DNA of 64,000 nt from the NCBI RefSeq assembly GCF_003855095.1, contig NZ_CP033972.1:992001-1056000 (forward strand), given 5' to 3'. The position numbers and the translations under genes are program-made. Of this stretch, positions 30,301 to 38,570 are shown one piece after another. The DNA is from Gordonia insulae. Lineage in GTDB: Bacteria > Actinomycetota > Actinomycetes > Mycobacteriales > Mycobacteriaceae. Within the stretch, counting starts at the first letter, position 1. Each line of letters starts with the position of its first letter. Under the pieces are notes generated by a model, which ran no database searches, was not told the DNA's origin, and saw only the letters and a program-made list of their open reading frames with translations.

Positions 30301-33300
30301 GACGACCAGGTCGGTCGACCGGGACACGAGCAGGGCCACGAAGTCGCCGGGCACGACACCGTCGGCGATCAGTCGAGTAGCGAGTCGTGCACTGCGGTGG
30401 TCGATCTCGCGATACGTCAGTCGTTCCGCGCCCGCGATCACCGCGGTCCGGTCGCCGGCGATGGCGACGGTGGCGGCGACGATGTCGACCAGACTGCGCG
30501 GCGGTCCGTCGGGCACGGGCACGGCAGAATCGGACAGGGCAGGATCGGACAGGGTTGCGGCCGGCCCTCCGGCGAGCCGGAGATCGGCGAGTCGGGTGGT
30601 CGGTGCGTCGGCGATCAGGCCGAGCAGGGTCACGACCCGGTCGGACAGTGCCGTCGCCGTGTGCCGATCGAAGAGCTCGGTCGCGTATTCCAGCCGGAAC
30701 CGGATTCCGAGATCGTCGGCGAGTTCGGCGAACTCGAAGGTGAGATCGAACTTCGCGGTGCTGGTGCGGGGGAACTCCGGAGTCGCACGCAGATCGTCGA
30801 AAACCGGCGCCACGATCGGGTCGCGGTACTGCACCATCGTCTGGAACAGGGGGTGGCGGGCCAGTGACCGATCCGGTGCGAGGGCGGCCACGACCGCGTC
30901 GAACGGGACGTCCTGATTCGCATACGCGTCCAGATCGCCGCGCCGGACGCGGGCGACGACCTCGCTGAGATCGGGATTGCCGGACAGGTCGGTCCGCAAC
31001 GTCAGGGTGTTGACGAACATGCCGATCAACTCGTCGGTGGCCGCCGCTGCACGGCCGGCGATCGGCGCGCCCAGCACCACGTCGTTGCCCGCGCCCGAGG
31101 CCGAGAGCGCCACCGCCACAGCAGAGTGCACGAGCATGAACATCGAGGCGTTCTCGTGGCGCGCCCGGTCGCGGAGAGCGGCGAGCCGGGCGGGGCCGAC
31201 CGTCGCGACGATCTCGTCTCCGCGGTTGTCTCGTTCGAGCTCCCGAGGCCGGTCGTAGGGAAGGTCGAGTTCGTCGGGGGCGTCGGCAAGTGTGCGGCGC
31301 CAGAAGGCGATCTGCCGGTGGACTCGTGACGCCGGGTCCGCGGGATCCCCGAGCCGGCCGAGCTGCCATATCGTGTGATCGGCGAACTGGATTGTCGGCG
31401 TGGGGACCTCGACGCCGTTGTACCCGTCGGCGAGTTCGGCGAACAGTCGTCCCGCCGACCATTCGTCGGCAGCGATGTGGTGCACCGTGACGAGGAGGAC
31501 CGCATCGGATGTCGGATTATCGCTTTCGCCCGTGCCGTCCGCATGGATCCGCAGCAGATCGGCCCGGATGGGGAGGTCGGCGGTGAGGTCGAAGGGTCGC
31601 GCGATCAGCGTGGCCATCGCCGTGGAGAGCCCGTCGTCCGTCGCGTCATGGTCGGGAATGTCGATACTCTCGGCGCGCTCGGGCGGGTCGATGACCTGCG
31701 CCCCGCCGACGATCCGGGTGCGCAAGGCCTCGTGCCGTCGCACGACTCCCCGCAGGGAGACGCGCAGCCGATCGGCGTCGGCGGCACCGGCGCCGGTGCC
31801 CTGCAGTCGTACCGCGAACGGCACGGTGTACGCCGAGTCGTCGATACCGCTCTGGAACTCCAGCCGCCGCTGTGCGGGGGACAGGGGGATCGGGTCCGGT
31901 CGGATGGCGAGGGCCACCGGCTCGTCCGAGGGCGCCGGGGTCGACGTCGCCGACTGCTCGTCTCGCCGGGCGTCGTCGATCAGCCCCACGATGTCGGCGA
32001 GAACGGGATGGTCGAAGACCTGTGCCACGGTCAGCGCCACACCGGAGCTCACCCGCAGCCGGGTGAGCACGCGGGTCGCGGAGAGCGAATGACCACCGAG
32101 GTCGAAGAAGTCGTCGTCGAGGCCTGCGTCGGCCACGCCGAGTACATCGGCGACCGCGGCGACCACATCTCGCTCGAGCTCGGTGCTCGGCGGACGGCGG
32201 TGGCCGGCGCGCGGCCGATCGGGAGCGGGCAGCCCGCGCCGGTCCAGCTTGCCACCCGGGGTCATCGGGATGGCCTCCAGCCGCGTCCATGTCGCCGGCA
32301 TCATGTAGGTCGGCAGGAGGCGCCCGATGGCGGCGGTGACATCGCGCGTGGCCGCCGAACCGGCCACGTAGGCGTCGAGGCGGGCATCGCCGTCGCTGCC
32401 GGTACCGGCGACGACCGCGGCCCCCGTGACGCCGTCGACGGACAGCAGGGCCGACTCCACCTCACCGAGTTCGACCCGGTTGCCGCGGATCTTGACCTGG
32501 GCGTCGGAACGGCCCAGCAGGATCAGACGGCCGTCGGCGCGACGCCGGGCACGATCTCCGGTCCGGTACATGCGGCCACCGTCCCCGGCGATGTCCGCGA
32601 CGAAACTCGTTGCGGTCCACTCGGGATGGCCGTGATACCCCCGGCCCACCTGGACACCTGCGACATAGAGTTCGCCCGGGACCCCGGGTGGAACGGGCTG
32701 CAGATGGCGATCGAGAACCCGCAGCGCCACCCCGGGCACCGGATGCCCGGCGTGCACCTCCACCTCTACGCCGACCGGCCCCATCGCGACGTCGCCGGCG
32801 ACCTCGGAGGAACCGTAGGAGTTGATCAGCTCGTCCGTATCGACGCGGAGTCGCTCGGCGACCGGTAGGGGTAGCGGCTCACCGGACACGATCCAGCGGG
32901 CGGTGTGCAGTGGTCGGGTGGCCCCCTCCACCACCGCGCGCGCCAGGGCGGGCACCGCGGTGATCTGATCGACGCCGGAGTCGAGGGCGAGCTGCGCGAG
33001 CGCGACCGCGTCGCGGGACGTGGCGTCATCGGCCAGGACGACGGTGGCGCCTGCGGCCAACGCACCGAAGATCTCGGTGGTGCCGTCGATGAACGCGATG
33101 GAACTCTTGGCGAGCACGATGGTCCCTTTCCATCGGGCCGCCGCCCAGCCGATCCGGTTCGCCAGCGCCCCCGCGGTACCGACGACGCCCTTGGGTGTGC
33201 CGGTGGATCCGGAGGTGTAGACGAGGTAGCCCGCGGATGCCGGATCGACGTCGACCGGCGGCAATGTCGCCGGGTCCGAGACGGTCTCGTCGATCAGCGC

Positions 33301-34914
33301 GTCCAGGACGGTGTCGTCGACGATCAGGTCGGGCATGGCGTCGGCCAGCATGAACCGCACGCGGTCGTCCGGGTATCCCGGGTCGACGGGGAGATAGGCG
33401 GCGCCTGTGCGCGCGACGGCCAGCAACACAACGACCATGTCGACGGTGCGGCGCAGGCGGATCGCCACGATCGACTCGGGGCCCACACCGCGGCGGGCCA
33501 GTGCGGCGGCGAAACGCCCGGCGGCGGTGTCGAGCTCGCGGTAGCCCAGACGACGCTCGCCGGCGACGACGGCCGCCCGACGCCCATGCGCAGCCGCGGT
33601 GGCCGCGATACGCGTGGCGACCGACTGGTAGGGCTGGACCGGTTGGGCCACCGACTGGGTGATCCCGTGATCGGTTCGTCCGATGCGCCCGACGACCTCC
33701 CCGGGGCGGTCCACGATCGATTCGAGGTGACGGACGAGCCTGTCGAGCACGGTGGCGTCCACACCGCGGCGCTCGAGCAGGAGACGTATCTCCGGCTCGT
33801 CCTCCACGAGCAGGGTTGCCGGATAGGTGTTCTCGTCCTCGATGCGGGGCCGGACGGAACCGCGCGGGAAGCTCTCGAACACCACCACCGAGTTGAACAG
33901 CTCACCGATGCCCTTCGCGGACTGGATGTCGCCGAGAGCCGTGTGATGGTGATCGAGCAACGCGAGCTGTTCCCGCTGGACGCGGGCGAGGAGTGTGGTC
34001 ACCGACTCGGTGGGGCGCAGCCGGATCCGGACCGGGATCGTGTTGATCAGCATGCCGACCATCTCGTCCACACCGGTCACCGCGGGATTGCGACCGGAGA
34101 CGACGGCACCGAAGACGACGTCGTCGACGTCGTCGAGTTCGGCGAGCGTCAACGCCCAGCCCACCTGGATCAGGGTGTTCACCGTGGCACCCGCGTCCCG
34201 GGCGACGGCGCGTAGCCTGGCCGATCGCGCCACATCGAAGTGATGGTCGGTGACCTGCGAGGTCCCCGTGGACTCCGGCACGTCGACGAGGGTCGGGGCG
34301 GAGAGCCCGGCGAGGGCGGCGGTCCACGCCGCGGTGTCGCCCGTGCGCGTCGACAGCCAACCGAAGAAGTCGCTCAGCGGTCGTACCGGTGGCAGGTGGT
34401 CGCCGCGATAGGCGCGCACGATCTCGTCCAGCACGCGGTGGATGGACCATCCGTCGACGGCCACGTGGTGCGCGATCATCACCAGTGTGGTGATCGGTCC
34501 GGTGGAGTCGGAGGCCGATGCGAGGACGAAACGCAGCGGGGGAGGAGCGGTCAACGCGACTCCTGCGGCGCGCTCGCGTCGGTGCAGGGCGGTGAGGTCG
34601 GTCGTGGCGTCGAGCCGGACGACCGACAACGGGACGTCGACGGTTGCGTGCACGCGGGCGACGGGCTGTCCCGTGCGGCGCCGGGTGTACGACGTGCGCA
34701 GGGCCGCATGGCGATCCATCACGATGCCGATCGCCTGCCGCAGGCGATCGGCGTCGACGTCGCCGACGAGCGGAAGCAGATCGAGATCGGCGAGGATCAG
34801 GTATGGATCGGTCTCGCCGGCGCCGCGCGGTCTCGTCGAGTGATAGACGATGGCCTCCTGCAGCGGGGTGAGCGGCAGGACGTCCTCGATGGCCTCTCCG
34901 GGTGCGGCGGTCAC
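27361..34914 (-). CDS. Siderophore NRPS B: C - A - PCP - C - A(Thr) - PCP - E
   Basis: A 2517-residue synthetase starting at GTG 34914, overlapping the NRPS A stop by four bases. Order: condensation domain with HHVAVDG; first adenylation domain; PCP with GGHS; condensation domain with HHIAADE; second adenylation domain; PCP with GGDS; epimerization domain with HHLAVDG and NYLGRF. In the second A domain the eight pocket residues read D-F-W-N-I-G-M-V, the known threonine code, so with the E domain the residue should be D-Thr or D-allo-Thr. The first A domain is unusual: FIDGTTEIF puts Ile at the position of the invariant Asp235 and Asp at 236, with Ser301 and a YGSSEVAGD loop. That resembles beta-amino acid activating domains, so its substrate is probably not a plain alpha-amino acid. 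Confidence 0.93.
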   Translation of the reverse strand: MTAAPGEAIEDVLPLTPLQEAIVYHSTRPRGAGETDPYLILADLDLLPLVGDVDADRLRQAIGIVMDRHAALRTSYTRRRTGQPVARVHATVDVPLSVVRLDATTDLTALHRRERAAGVALTAPPPLRFVLASASDSTGPITTLVMIAHHVAVDGWSIHRVLDEIVRAYRGDHLPPVRPLSDFFGWLSTRTGDTAAWTAALAGLSAPTLVDVPESTGTSQVTDHHFDVARSARLRAVARDAGATVNTLIQVGWALTLAELDDVDDVVFGAVVSGRNPAVTGVDEMVGMLINTIPVRIRLRPTESVTTLLARVQREQLALLDHHHTALGDIQSAKGIGELFNSVVVFESFPRGSVRPRIEDENTYPATLLVEDEPEIRLLLERRGVDATVLDRLVRHLESIVDRPGEVVGRIGRTDHGITQSVAQPVQPYQSVATRIAATAAAHGRRAAVVAGERRLGYRELDTAAGRFAAALARRGVGPESIVAIRLRRTVDMVVVLLAVARTGAAYLPVDPGYPDDRVRFMLADAMPDLIVDDTVLDALIDETVSDPATLPPVDVDPASAGYLVYTSGSTGTPKGVVGTAGALANRIGWAAARWKGTIVLAKSSIAFIDGTTEIFGALAAGATVVLADDATSRDAVALAQLALDSGVDQITAVPALARAVVEGATRPLHTARWIVSGEPLPLPVAERLRVDTDELINSYGSSEVAGDVAMGPVGVEVEVHAGHPVPGVALRVLDRHLQPVPPGVPGELYVAGVQVGRGYHGHPEWTATSFVADIAGDGGRMYRTGDRARRRADGRLILLGRSDAQVKIRGNRVELGEVESALLSVDGVTGAAVVAGTGSDGDARLDAYVAGSAATRDVTAAIGRLLPTYMMPATWTRLEAIPMTPGGKLDRRGLPAPDRPRAGHRRPPSTELERDVVAAVADVLGVADAGLDDDFFDLGGHSLSATRVLTRLRVSSGVALTVAQVFDHPVLADIVGLIDDARRDEQSATSTPAPSDEPVALAIRPDPIPLSPAQRRLEFQSGIDDSAYTVPFAVRLQGTGAGAADADRLRVSLRGVVRRHEALRTRIVGGAQVIDPPERAESIDIPDHDATDDGLSTAMATLIARPFDLTADLPIRADLLRIHADGTGESDNPTSDAVLLVTVHHIAADEWSAGRLFAELADGYNGVEVPTPTIQFADHTIWQLGRLGDPADPASRVHRQIAFWRRTLADAPDELDLPYDRPRELERDNRGDEIVATVGPARLAALRDRARHENASMFMLVHSAVAVALSASGAGNDVVLGAPIAGRAAAATDELIGMFVNTLTLRTDLSGNPDLSEVVARVRRGDLDAYANQDVPFDAVVAALAPDRSLARHPLFQTMVQYRDPIVAPVFDDLRATPEFPRTSTAKFDLTFEFAELADDLGIRFRLEYATELFDRHTATALSDRVVTLLGLIADAPTTRLADLRLAGGPAATLSDPALSDSAVPVPDGPPRSLVDIVAATVAIAGDRTAVIAGAERLTYREIDHRSARLATRLIADGVVPGDFVALLVSRSTDLVVAVLATLRAGAAYVPIDPDYPADRVSGILDDARPRLIVDDRYLASGSGDATSPHSVVWPTVGPDHPAYVIFTSGSTGRPKGVTVSHRNVVALLDATAGLFEFGSDDVWTMFHSYAFDFSVWELWGPLSTGASVVIPDRATTRSPEELGALIAAENVTVLNQTPSAFFALDAVDGAGTSTPGTALAAFDLSSLRYVIFGGEALDLGRLDGFLTRHPRVRAVNMYGITEITVHASHLAIDADIASRAQGSDVGTLLPGFRGHLLDQYLRPVPTGAHGELYLAGPQLATGYLRRAGLTATRFVADPYHPGAVLYRTGDVLRHTADGRLLYVGRSDAQVKIRGFRIELGEVRAALAALENVRDVAVIARPGPDGADRLLAYVVGDGIDSAAIRVALIERLPDHLVPAAIVVLDRIPLTVNGKTDVAALPDPELSGGGSRRPAAGMELALAEVFADSLGIDRDTDGIPALGVDDDFFSLGGDSIVSTTMVNRARRRGLQLTPRDVFTHRTIAGLATVARWADQDRVVTPGGAAGTSTSRAVPLLPIVHRLRELGGTIDRFNQSLVVDTPVGTDRASLAAALQALLDGHDALRTGLSVVAGVVWSIEAHPVGSVRAADVLDVVALSGYDDTAMAVHVESDRAAARLAPSAGIMLAATFLEPTAGETGRLILVIHHLAVDGVSRRIILDDLAAFHEAAVAGITPVALPEGTTLPAFAGTVAARAADPAVLAEAQHWATVLAPGGELIPGTPPAGGRVGDQRHHVVTPEPDVTTRILTDVPGRLGVGITALFLGAFRVAAGAVLGTGDLIVDTERHGRDTDRAGLGDLDLSHTVGWFTTVAPLRLPPAVDLTTAVLDAERLWDEMPSAGAGFGMLRYLNPQLWGALAGMSRASVLMNYLGRFPVGGGIAWQPAAESTALNAVPDPDLGCGYPLEIDIVCRDETTGPVLSATFTHLPDQLSTDTVHDLAEAWRTALESLSAPIDSGAHA

Positions 34915-37900
34915 AGCAGGTTTCCGTCCATCAATTCGTCGAGTTCGGCGGAATCGATTCCGGCGGTGGTCAGTTGGTCGATCGTTCCGGGTCCGGGAGC
35001 GCCGCTTGCGGGCACCTCGACCGAAATCGGCCGTGCCACCGCGGCCAGCCTCGCGACGGTCGGCCCGTCGAACACCTCGAGTGGGGTGATCTGCAGGCCG
35101 GCCTGCGCCGCGGCCGCGACGAGTCGCACCGCGGTGATGCTGTCCCCGCCGAGGAGGAAGAAGCTGTCGTCGGCGCCGACGCGGGCCACGCCGAGCACGG
35201 CGGCGAATACCTCGGCGAGCGTGCGTTCGGTGTCCGTTTCCGGTGGGCGGGTGTGACCGGCGATGCCGGCGAAATCGGGTGCGGGCAGTGCGCGTCGGTC
35301 GATCTTGCCGTTCGGCGTCAGCGGGAAGGCGTGCACCGTCACGATGGCAGCGGGCAGCATGTAGTCGGGCAGCCGTGCGGCGAGATCGGTCCGTACCGCG
35401 GCCGGGTCGATGTGGTTGCCGGGTGCGGCGGTGACATAGCCGACGAGACGTCCGCCGACCGTGGTGGCGACCGCCTTCTCGACCGAATGATGCTCGGCCA
35501 AAACGGATTCCACCTCACCGAGTTCGATGCGGAAGCCCCGCACCTTGACCTGGTGGTCGGTACGGCCGAGGCACTCGAGCGAGCCGTCCACCCGTGTCCG
35601 CACCAGGTCGCCGGTGCGGTACATCCGGCTGCCGCTGGGGCCGTAGGGGTCGGCGACGAACCGCTGAGCGGTCATCGCACCCAATCGGTGGTAGCCGCGG
35701 GCGAGACCCGCGCCGCTGAGATAGAGCTCGCCGACGCGACCGGCCCGCACCGGGTGCAGCGTCGCGTCGAGCACACGGATACCGGTGTTGTCGATGGGGC
35801 CACCGATGCAGACGGCATGACCGGCGCGCACCGGAGCGGTCGTGGACCAGATCGTCGTCTCGGTCGGGCCGTACATGTTGCGCACCGAGCGGGCCGTCGC
35901 GACGAGACCGGACGCGACCTCGGGCGGCAACTGTTCGCCCCCGACGAGGACGTCGACACCGGCCAGCGTGCGGCCGTGCCCGCCGTCGAGGAACGCCGAC
36001 CACAGCGAGGGGGTGGCCTGCATGTGGGTGACCCCGTGTCGCACGATGAGGTCGGCGAGCCGGCCAGGGTCGTGCACCTCGTCGGGGGTGGCCACGACGA
36101 CCGACGCTCCGGCGGCCAGCGGGACGAGGGTCTCGAGGATGGCGATGTCGAAGGAGATGGTCGTCACCGCGAGCATCGACGTGCCCGGGCGATGGCCGAT
36201 GTCGCGGATCATCGCGTCGGTGAAGTTCACCAGCGCACCGTGTCCGACGACGACGCCCTTGGGTGTGCCGGTGGATCCCGAGGTGTAGATGACGTAGGCG
36301 GCGGCGTCGGCACGCGCGTCCGCGCGGGCGCGCGACGGGCTCTGCCGCACGTGGCGGTGTCGACCGACGTTCGGGCCGTGCACGCCGGGTTCGATCACGG
36401 CGACCGGTTGCGCGTCGTCGAGGGTCGCCGCCAGCCGGTCCGCGGGAAACCCCGGATCCAGTGGCAGGAAGGCGGCTCCGCTGCGCAGCACCGCCACGAG
36501 GGCGACGACGAGGTCGAGTCCTCGGGGCAGGCGGATGGCCACGATGTCCTCGCCGCCGCACGGGCCGATGCGGGACGCGAGATCGTCGGCCCGCCGGTTC
36601 AGTTCGCCGAAGGTGAGGCGCTCGGCGCCGCAGACGGCGGCGGTGAGGTGGTCGGGCTGTCCGGCGATGCGTGTGGCGACAGGGGTGGGATCGGTGCGCA
36701 CCGTGGCGCGGGCGTCGCCGGTCCGGATCGCGGTCACCCGGGCCTGCTCACCCGACGCGTCGAGCGGGATGCCGCCGCAGCGCGGCCGGAGGTCGTCGAG
36801 AAACGTCGTCACAAAGGTGCGCAGGGTGTCCGCGACATCGCTGATCTCCTCGGCGCCATACAGATCGGCGTCGGCGTCGAGCAGCAATTCCAGGTCACCG
36901 CTCGGGAGGTCCAGTGCCGTCACCGAGAGGTCGACGACGGGTCCGCGCGCCAGCGAGGCGACGGTTGCGCCGATCTCGCGGCCGTCCGGGTCGCGGCCGA
37001 AGGAGATCCCGGCACCGAACGGCTTGATGTTGATGGTCGGCCCGACGGCGCCGTCCACGCCGCGGCGACGGAGATCGCGCACGATGTCCTCGCCGCGATA
37101 CCGCGCATGGGGTGCGATCGCCCGCATCTTCTCCCCGACGCGGTCGGCGAGTTCGTCCACCGTCTGCCCGGGTCGCACCTCGATGCGCAGCGGAACGACA
37201 TTGACCGTCGTACACGGCACATTCGCCGCCGGAGAACCCAGACGGTTCATCATCGGGAAGCCCACCACGACGTCGGTCGTCTCGGCCCGGCGGCTGCAGA
37301 AGGCGGCGATCGCGGCGGTGAGCCGGGCGGGCGAGCGGGTGAGTGCGCCGGCGCCGGCGACCGTCACCCGAACGGTTCGTACCCGGGTCGCGACGCGATG
37401 TCCGCGCGGGCGATCGGACAGCGTGAGCGGTCCGTCGACGCCGGACAGTTCGGCGGTCCAGAACTCCTGGTCGCCGGGGCGAGCGGCATCGACATCGACG
37501 GGGAGTTCGGTCACCGGTCGCAGTCGGCGATCGTCTTCCGGATCGGCGTACAGCCTCCCGATGCGTCGGCCCAACAATCCCAGGCCGTAGGCGTCGAGGA
37601 CGATGTGGTGCGCGATCAACAACAGGGCGATGCGGTTTCCGGCGGTCAGCACCGTCGCCGATGCGCACGGACCGACGGCCGGTTCGACAACGGTCCGCAC
37701 CGCCTCGCCCGCGTGGCAGTCGATCGCCGCGGGGTCGTCCCCGAGGTCGATGGCCGACACGGGTATCGGACCGCCGAGGTCGACGGAGACGTCACCGTCG
37801 CGCCGCTCGGTGAAACGCGAACGCAGGCCGTCGGCTTCGTCGATCGCGGCCTGTACCGCGGCGAGGAGCCGAGCGTGGTCGGGGGCCACGCCGAAGTCGA

Positions 37901-37985
37901 TGAGCTGGCCGACGGTGAAGACCGATGAGGATGGCAGGAGCGACTGGGCGAACCACAGTCCACGCTGCGCCGCGGACGCTCGCAT
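34911..37985 (-). CDS. Siderophore NRPS A: starter C - A(Gly) - PCP (DhbF/EntF-like loading module)
   Basis: A 1024-residue first module starting at ATG 37985. The condensation domain begins almost at the N-terminus (AAQRGLWFAQSLLP) and carries HHIVLDAYG with a RYRGEDI segment, like the EntF/DhbF domains that accept an aryl-carrier-bound DHB. The adenylation domain has YTSGSTGTPKG, and its pocket residues read D-I-L-Q-L-G-M-I, a glycine code as in the first DhbF module. The PCP has Ser in LGGDSITAV. A short Pro/Gly-rich tail ending GIDSAELDELMDGNLL may be a docking segment for NRPS B. It is the first gene of the minus-strand operon, 67 bases downstream of an iron box. DHB-Gly is the predicted first product. 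Confidence 0.93.
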   Translation of the reverse strand: MRASAAQRGLWFAQSLLPSSSVFTVGQLIDFGVAPDHARLLAAVQAAIDEADGLRSRFTERRDGDVSVDLGGPIPVSAIDLGDDPAAIDCHAGEAVRTVVEPAVGPCASATVLTAGNRIALLLIAHHIVLDAYGLGLLGRRIGRLYADPEDDRRLRPVTELPVDVDAARPGDQEFWTAELSGVDGPLTLSDRPRGHRVATRVRTVRVTVAGAGALTRSPARLTAAIAAFCSRRAETTDVVVGFPMMNRLGSPAANVPCTTVNVVPLRIEVRPGQTVDELADRVGEKMRAIAPHARYRGEDIVRDLRRRGVDGAVGPTINIKPFGAGISFGRDPDGREIGATVASLARGPVVDLSVTALDLPSGDLELLLDADADLYGAEEISDVADTLRTFVTTFLDDLRPRCGGIPLDASGEQARVTAIRTGDARATVRTDPTPVATRIAGQPDHLTAAVCGAERLTFGELNRRADDLASRIGPCGGEDIVAIRLPRGLDLVVALVAVLRSGAAFLPLDPGFPADRLAATLDDAQPVAVIEPGVHGPNVGRHRHVRQSPSRARADARADAAAYVIYTSGSTGTPKGVVVGHGALVNFTDAMIRDIGHRPGTSMLAVTTISFDIAILETLVPLAAGASVVVATPDEVHDPGRLADLIVRHGVTHMQATPSLWSAFLDGGHGRTLAGVDVLVGGEQLPPEVASGLVATARSVRNMYGPTETTIWSTTAPVRAGHAVCIGGPIDNTGIRVLDATLHPVRAGRVGELYLSGAGLARGYHRLGAMTAQRFVADPYGPSGSRMYRTGDLVRTRVDGSLECLGRTDHQVKVRGFRIELGEVESVLAEHHSVEKAVATTVGGRLVGYVTAAPGNHIDPAAVRTDLAARLPDYMLPAAIVTVHAFPLTPNGKIDRRALPAPDFAGIAGHTRPPETDTERTLAEVFAAVLGVARVGADDSFFLLGGDSITAVRLVAAAAQAGLQITPLEVFDGPTVARLAAVARPISVEVPASGAPGPGTIDQLTTAGIDSAELDELMDGNLL

Positions 37986-38051
37986 CAGCCTCGTGAACCC
38001 GGGACGTGGTGGGTGCGCCCGTTACAGGGTTCACGATGGACGTTCAGCACA

Positions 38052-38070
38052 GTAGCTTAGCCTACCCAAT
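38052..38070. promoter_or_regulatory. Probable IdeR/DtxR iron box before the NRPS operon
   Basis: GTAGCTTAGCCTACCCAAT matches 14 of 19 positions of TTAGGTTAGCCTAACCTAA. It lies 67 bases upstream of the NRPS A start (minus strand) in the divergent region 37986-38291. That 306-base region otherwise holds the second iron box at 38141 and no open gene I can support. Confidence 0.7.
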
Positions 38071-38140
38071 CTTTTGCTGCCCTCCCAATCCGACTCCTAG
38101 ACGGTGACTTAGTCGATCTGGACATGAGGGGGATGGTAAG

Positions 38141-38159
38141 GAAGGTTAGGCTAAGCGAT
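38141..38159. promoter_or_regulatory. Probable IdeR/DtxR iron box before the aryl carrier/halogenase pair
   Basis: GAAGGTTAGGCTAAGCGAT contains the uninterrupted core AGGTTAGGCTAA and matches 14 of 19 consensus positions. It lies about 130 bases before the aryl carrier gene on the plus strand and 70 bases from the box facing the NRPS operon. The two directions thus appear to have separate operators. Confidence 0.72.
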
Positions 38160-38291
38160 GTAACGTGCTGGCGCCGGGGCGGGAGCGGGTCGGAATGCTG
38201 CCGACGATTCGGGTCGCACTGCCGCGCGGCGCCCTTCGAGAAGCTCCGCAGTAGAGGCCATCCCGGGATGGCGGAAATGAGGAAACACCAT

Positions 38292-38570
38292 ATGGCGACG
38301 ACCAGTTCGACTCTGACCAGGGAACGGATCATCGGCGACATCGCCGAGATCCTGCAGGTACCCGTCGAGGAGATCGGCGACGACACGAACGTTCTCGATG
38401 TCGGTCTCGACTCCGTCCGACTGATGTCGCTGATCGAGCGATGGCGCGCGGCCGGGGCGGTCAAGGCGGATCTCGTCGCGCTGGCATCGGATCCCGTGGT
38501 CGGTGCGTGGGTGCGCGAGCTGACCGAGGACGCGGCCGCAGCGGGTCACACCCAGGGGGCGGACCGATGA
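38292..38570 (+). CDS. Stand-alone aryl carrier protein (ArCP)
   Basis: A 92-residue carrier protein whose helix-2 motif DVGLDSVRLMSLIERW puts the phosphopantetheine Ser at position 41. The LDSVR form is that of EntB/DhbB aryl carrier domains rather than peptidyl carriers (GGHS/GGDS). It replaces the carrier domain missing from the isochorismatase and would receive DHB from DhbE. ATG 38292 is chosen because GAGG (38279-38282) lies 9 bases upstream; an in-frame ATG 38268 would add eight residues. The stop overlaps the halogenase start by four bases, suggesting that the halogenase acts on the carrier-bound aryl group. An iron box lies upstream. Confidence 0.88.
   Translation: MATTSSTLTRERIIGDIAEILQVPVEEIGDDTNVLDVGLDSVRLMSLIERWRAAGAVKADLVALASDPVVGAWVRELTEDAAAAGHTQGADR

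Noticed and set aside
9706..38570. Bacillibactin or mycobactin pathway
   Set aside because: There is no TE domain after the Thr module as in DhbF, extra modules carry a hydroxyornithine code, and DhbA indicates DHB rather than the salicylate of mycobactin.
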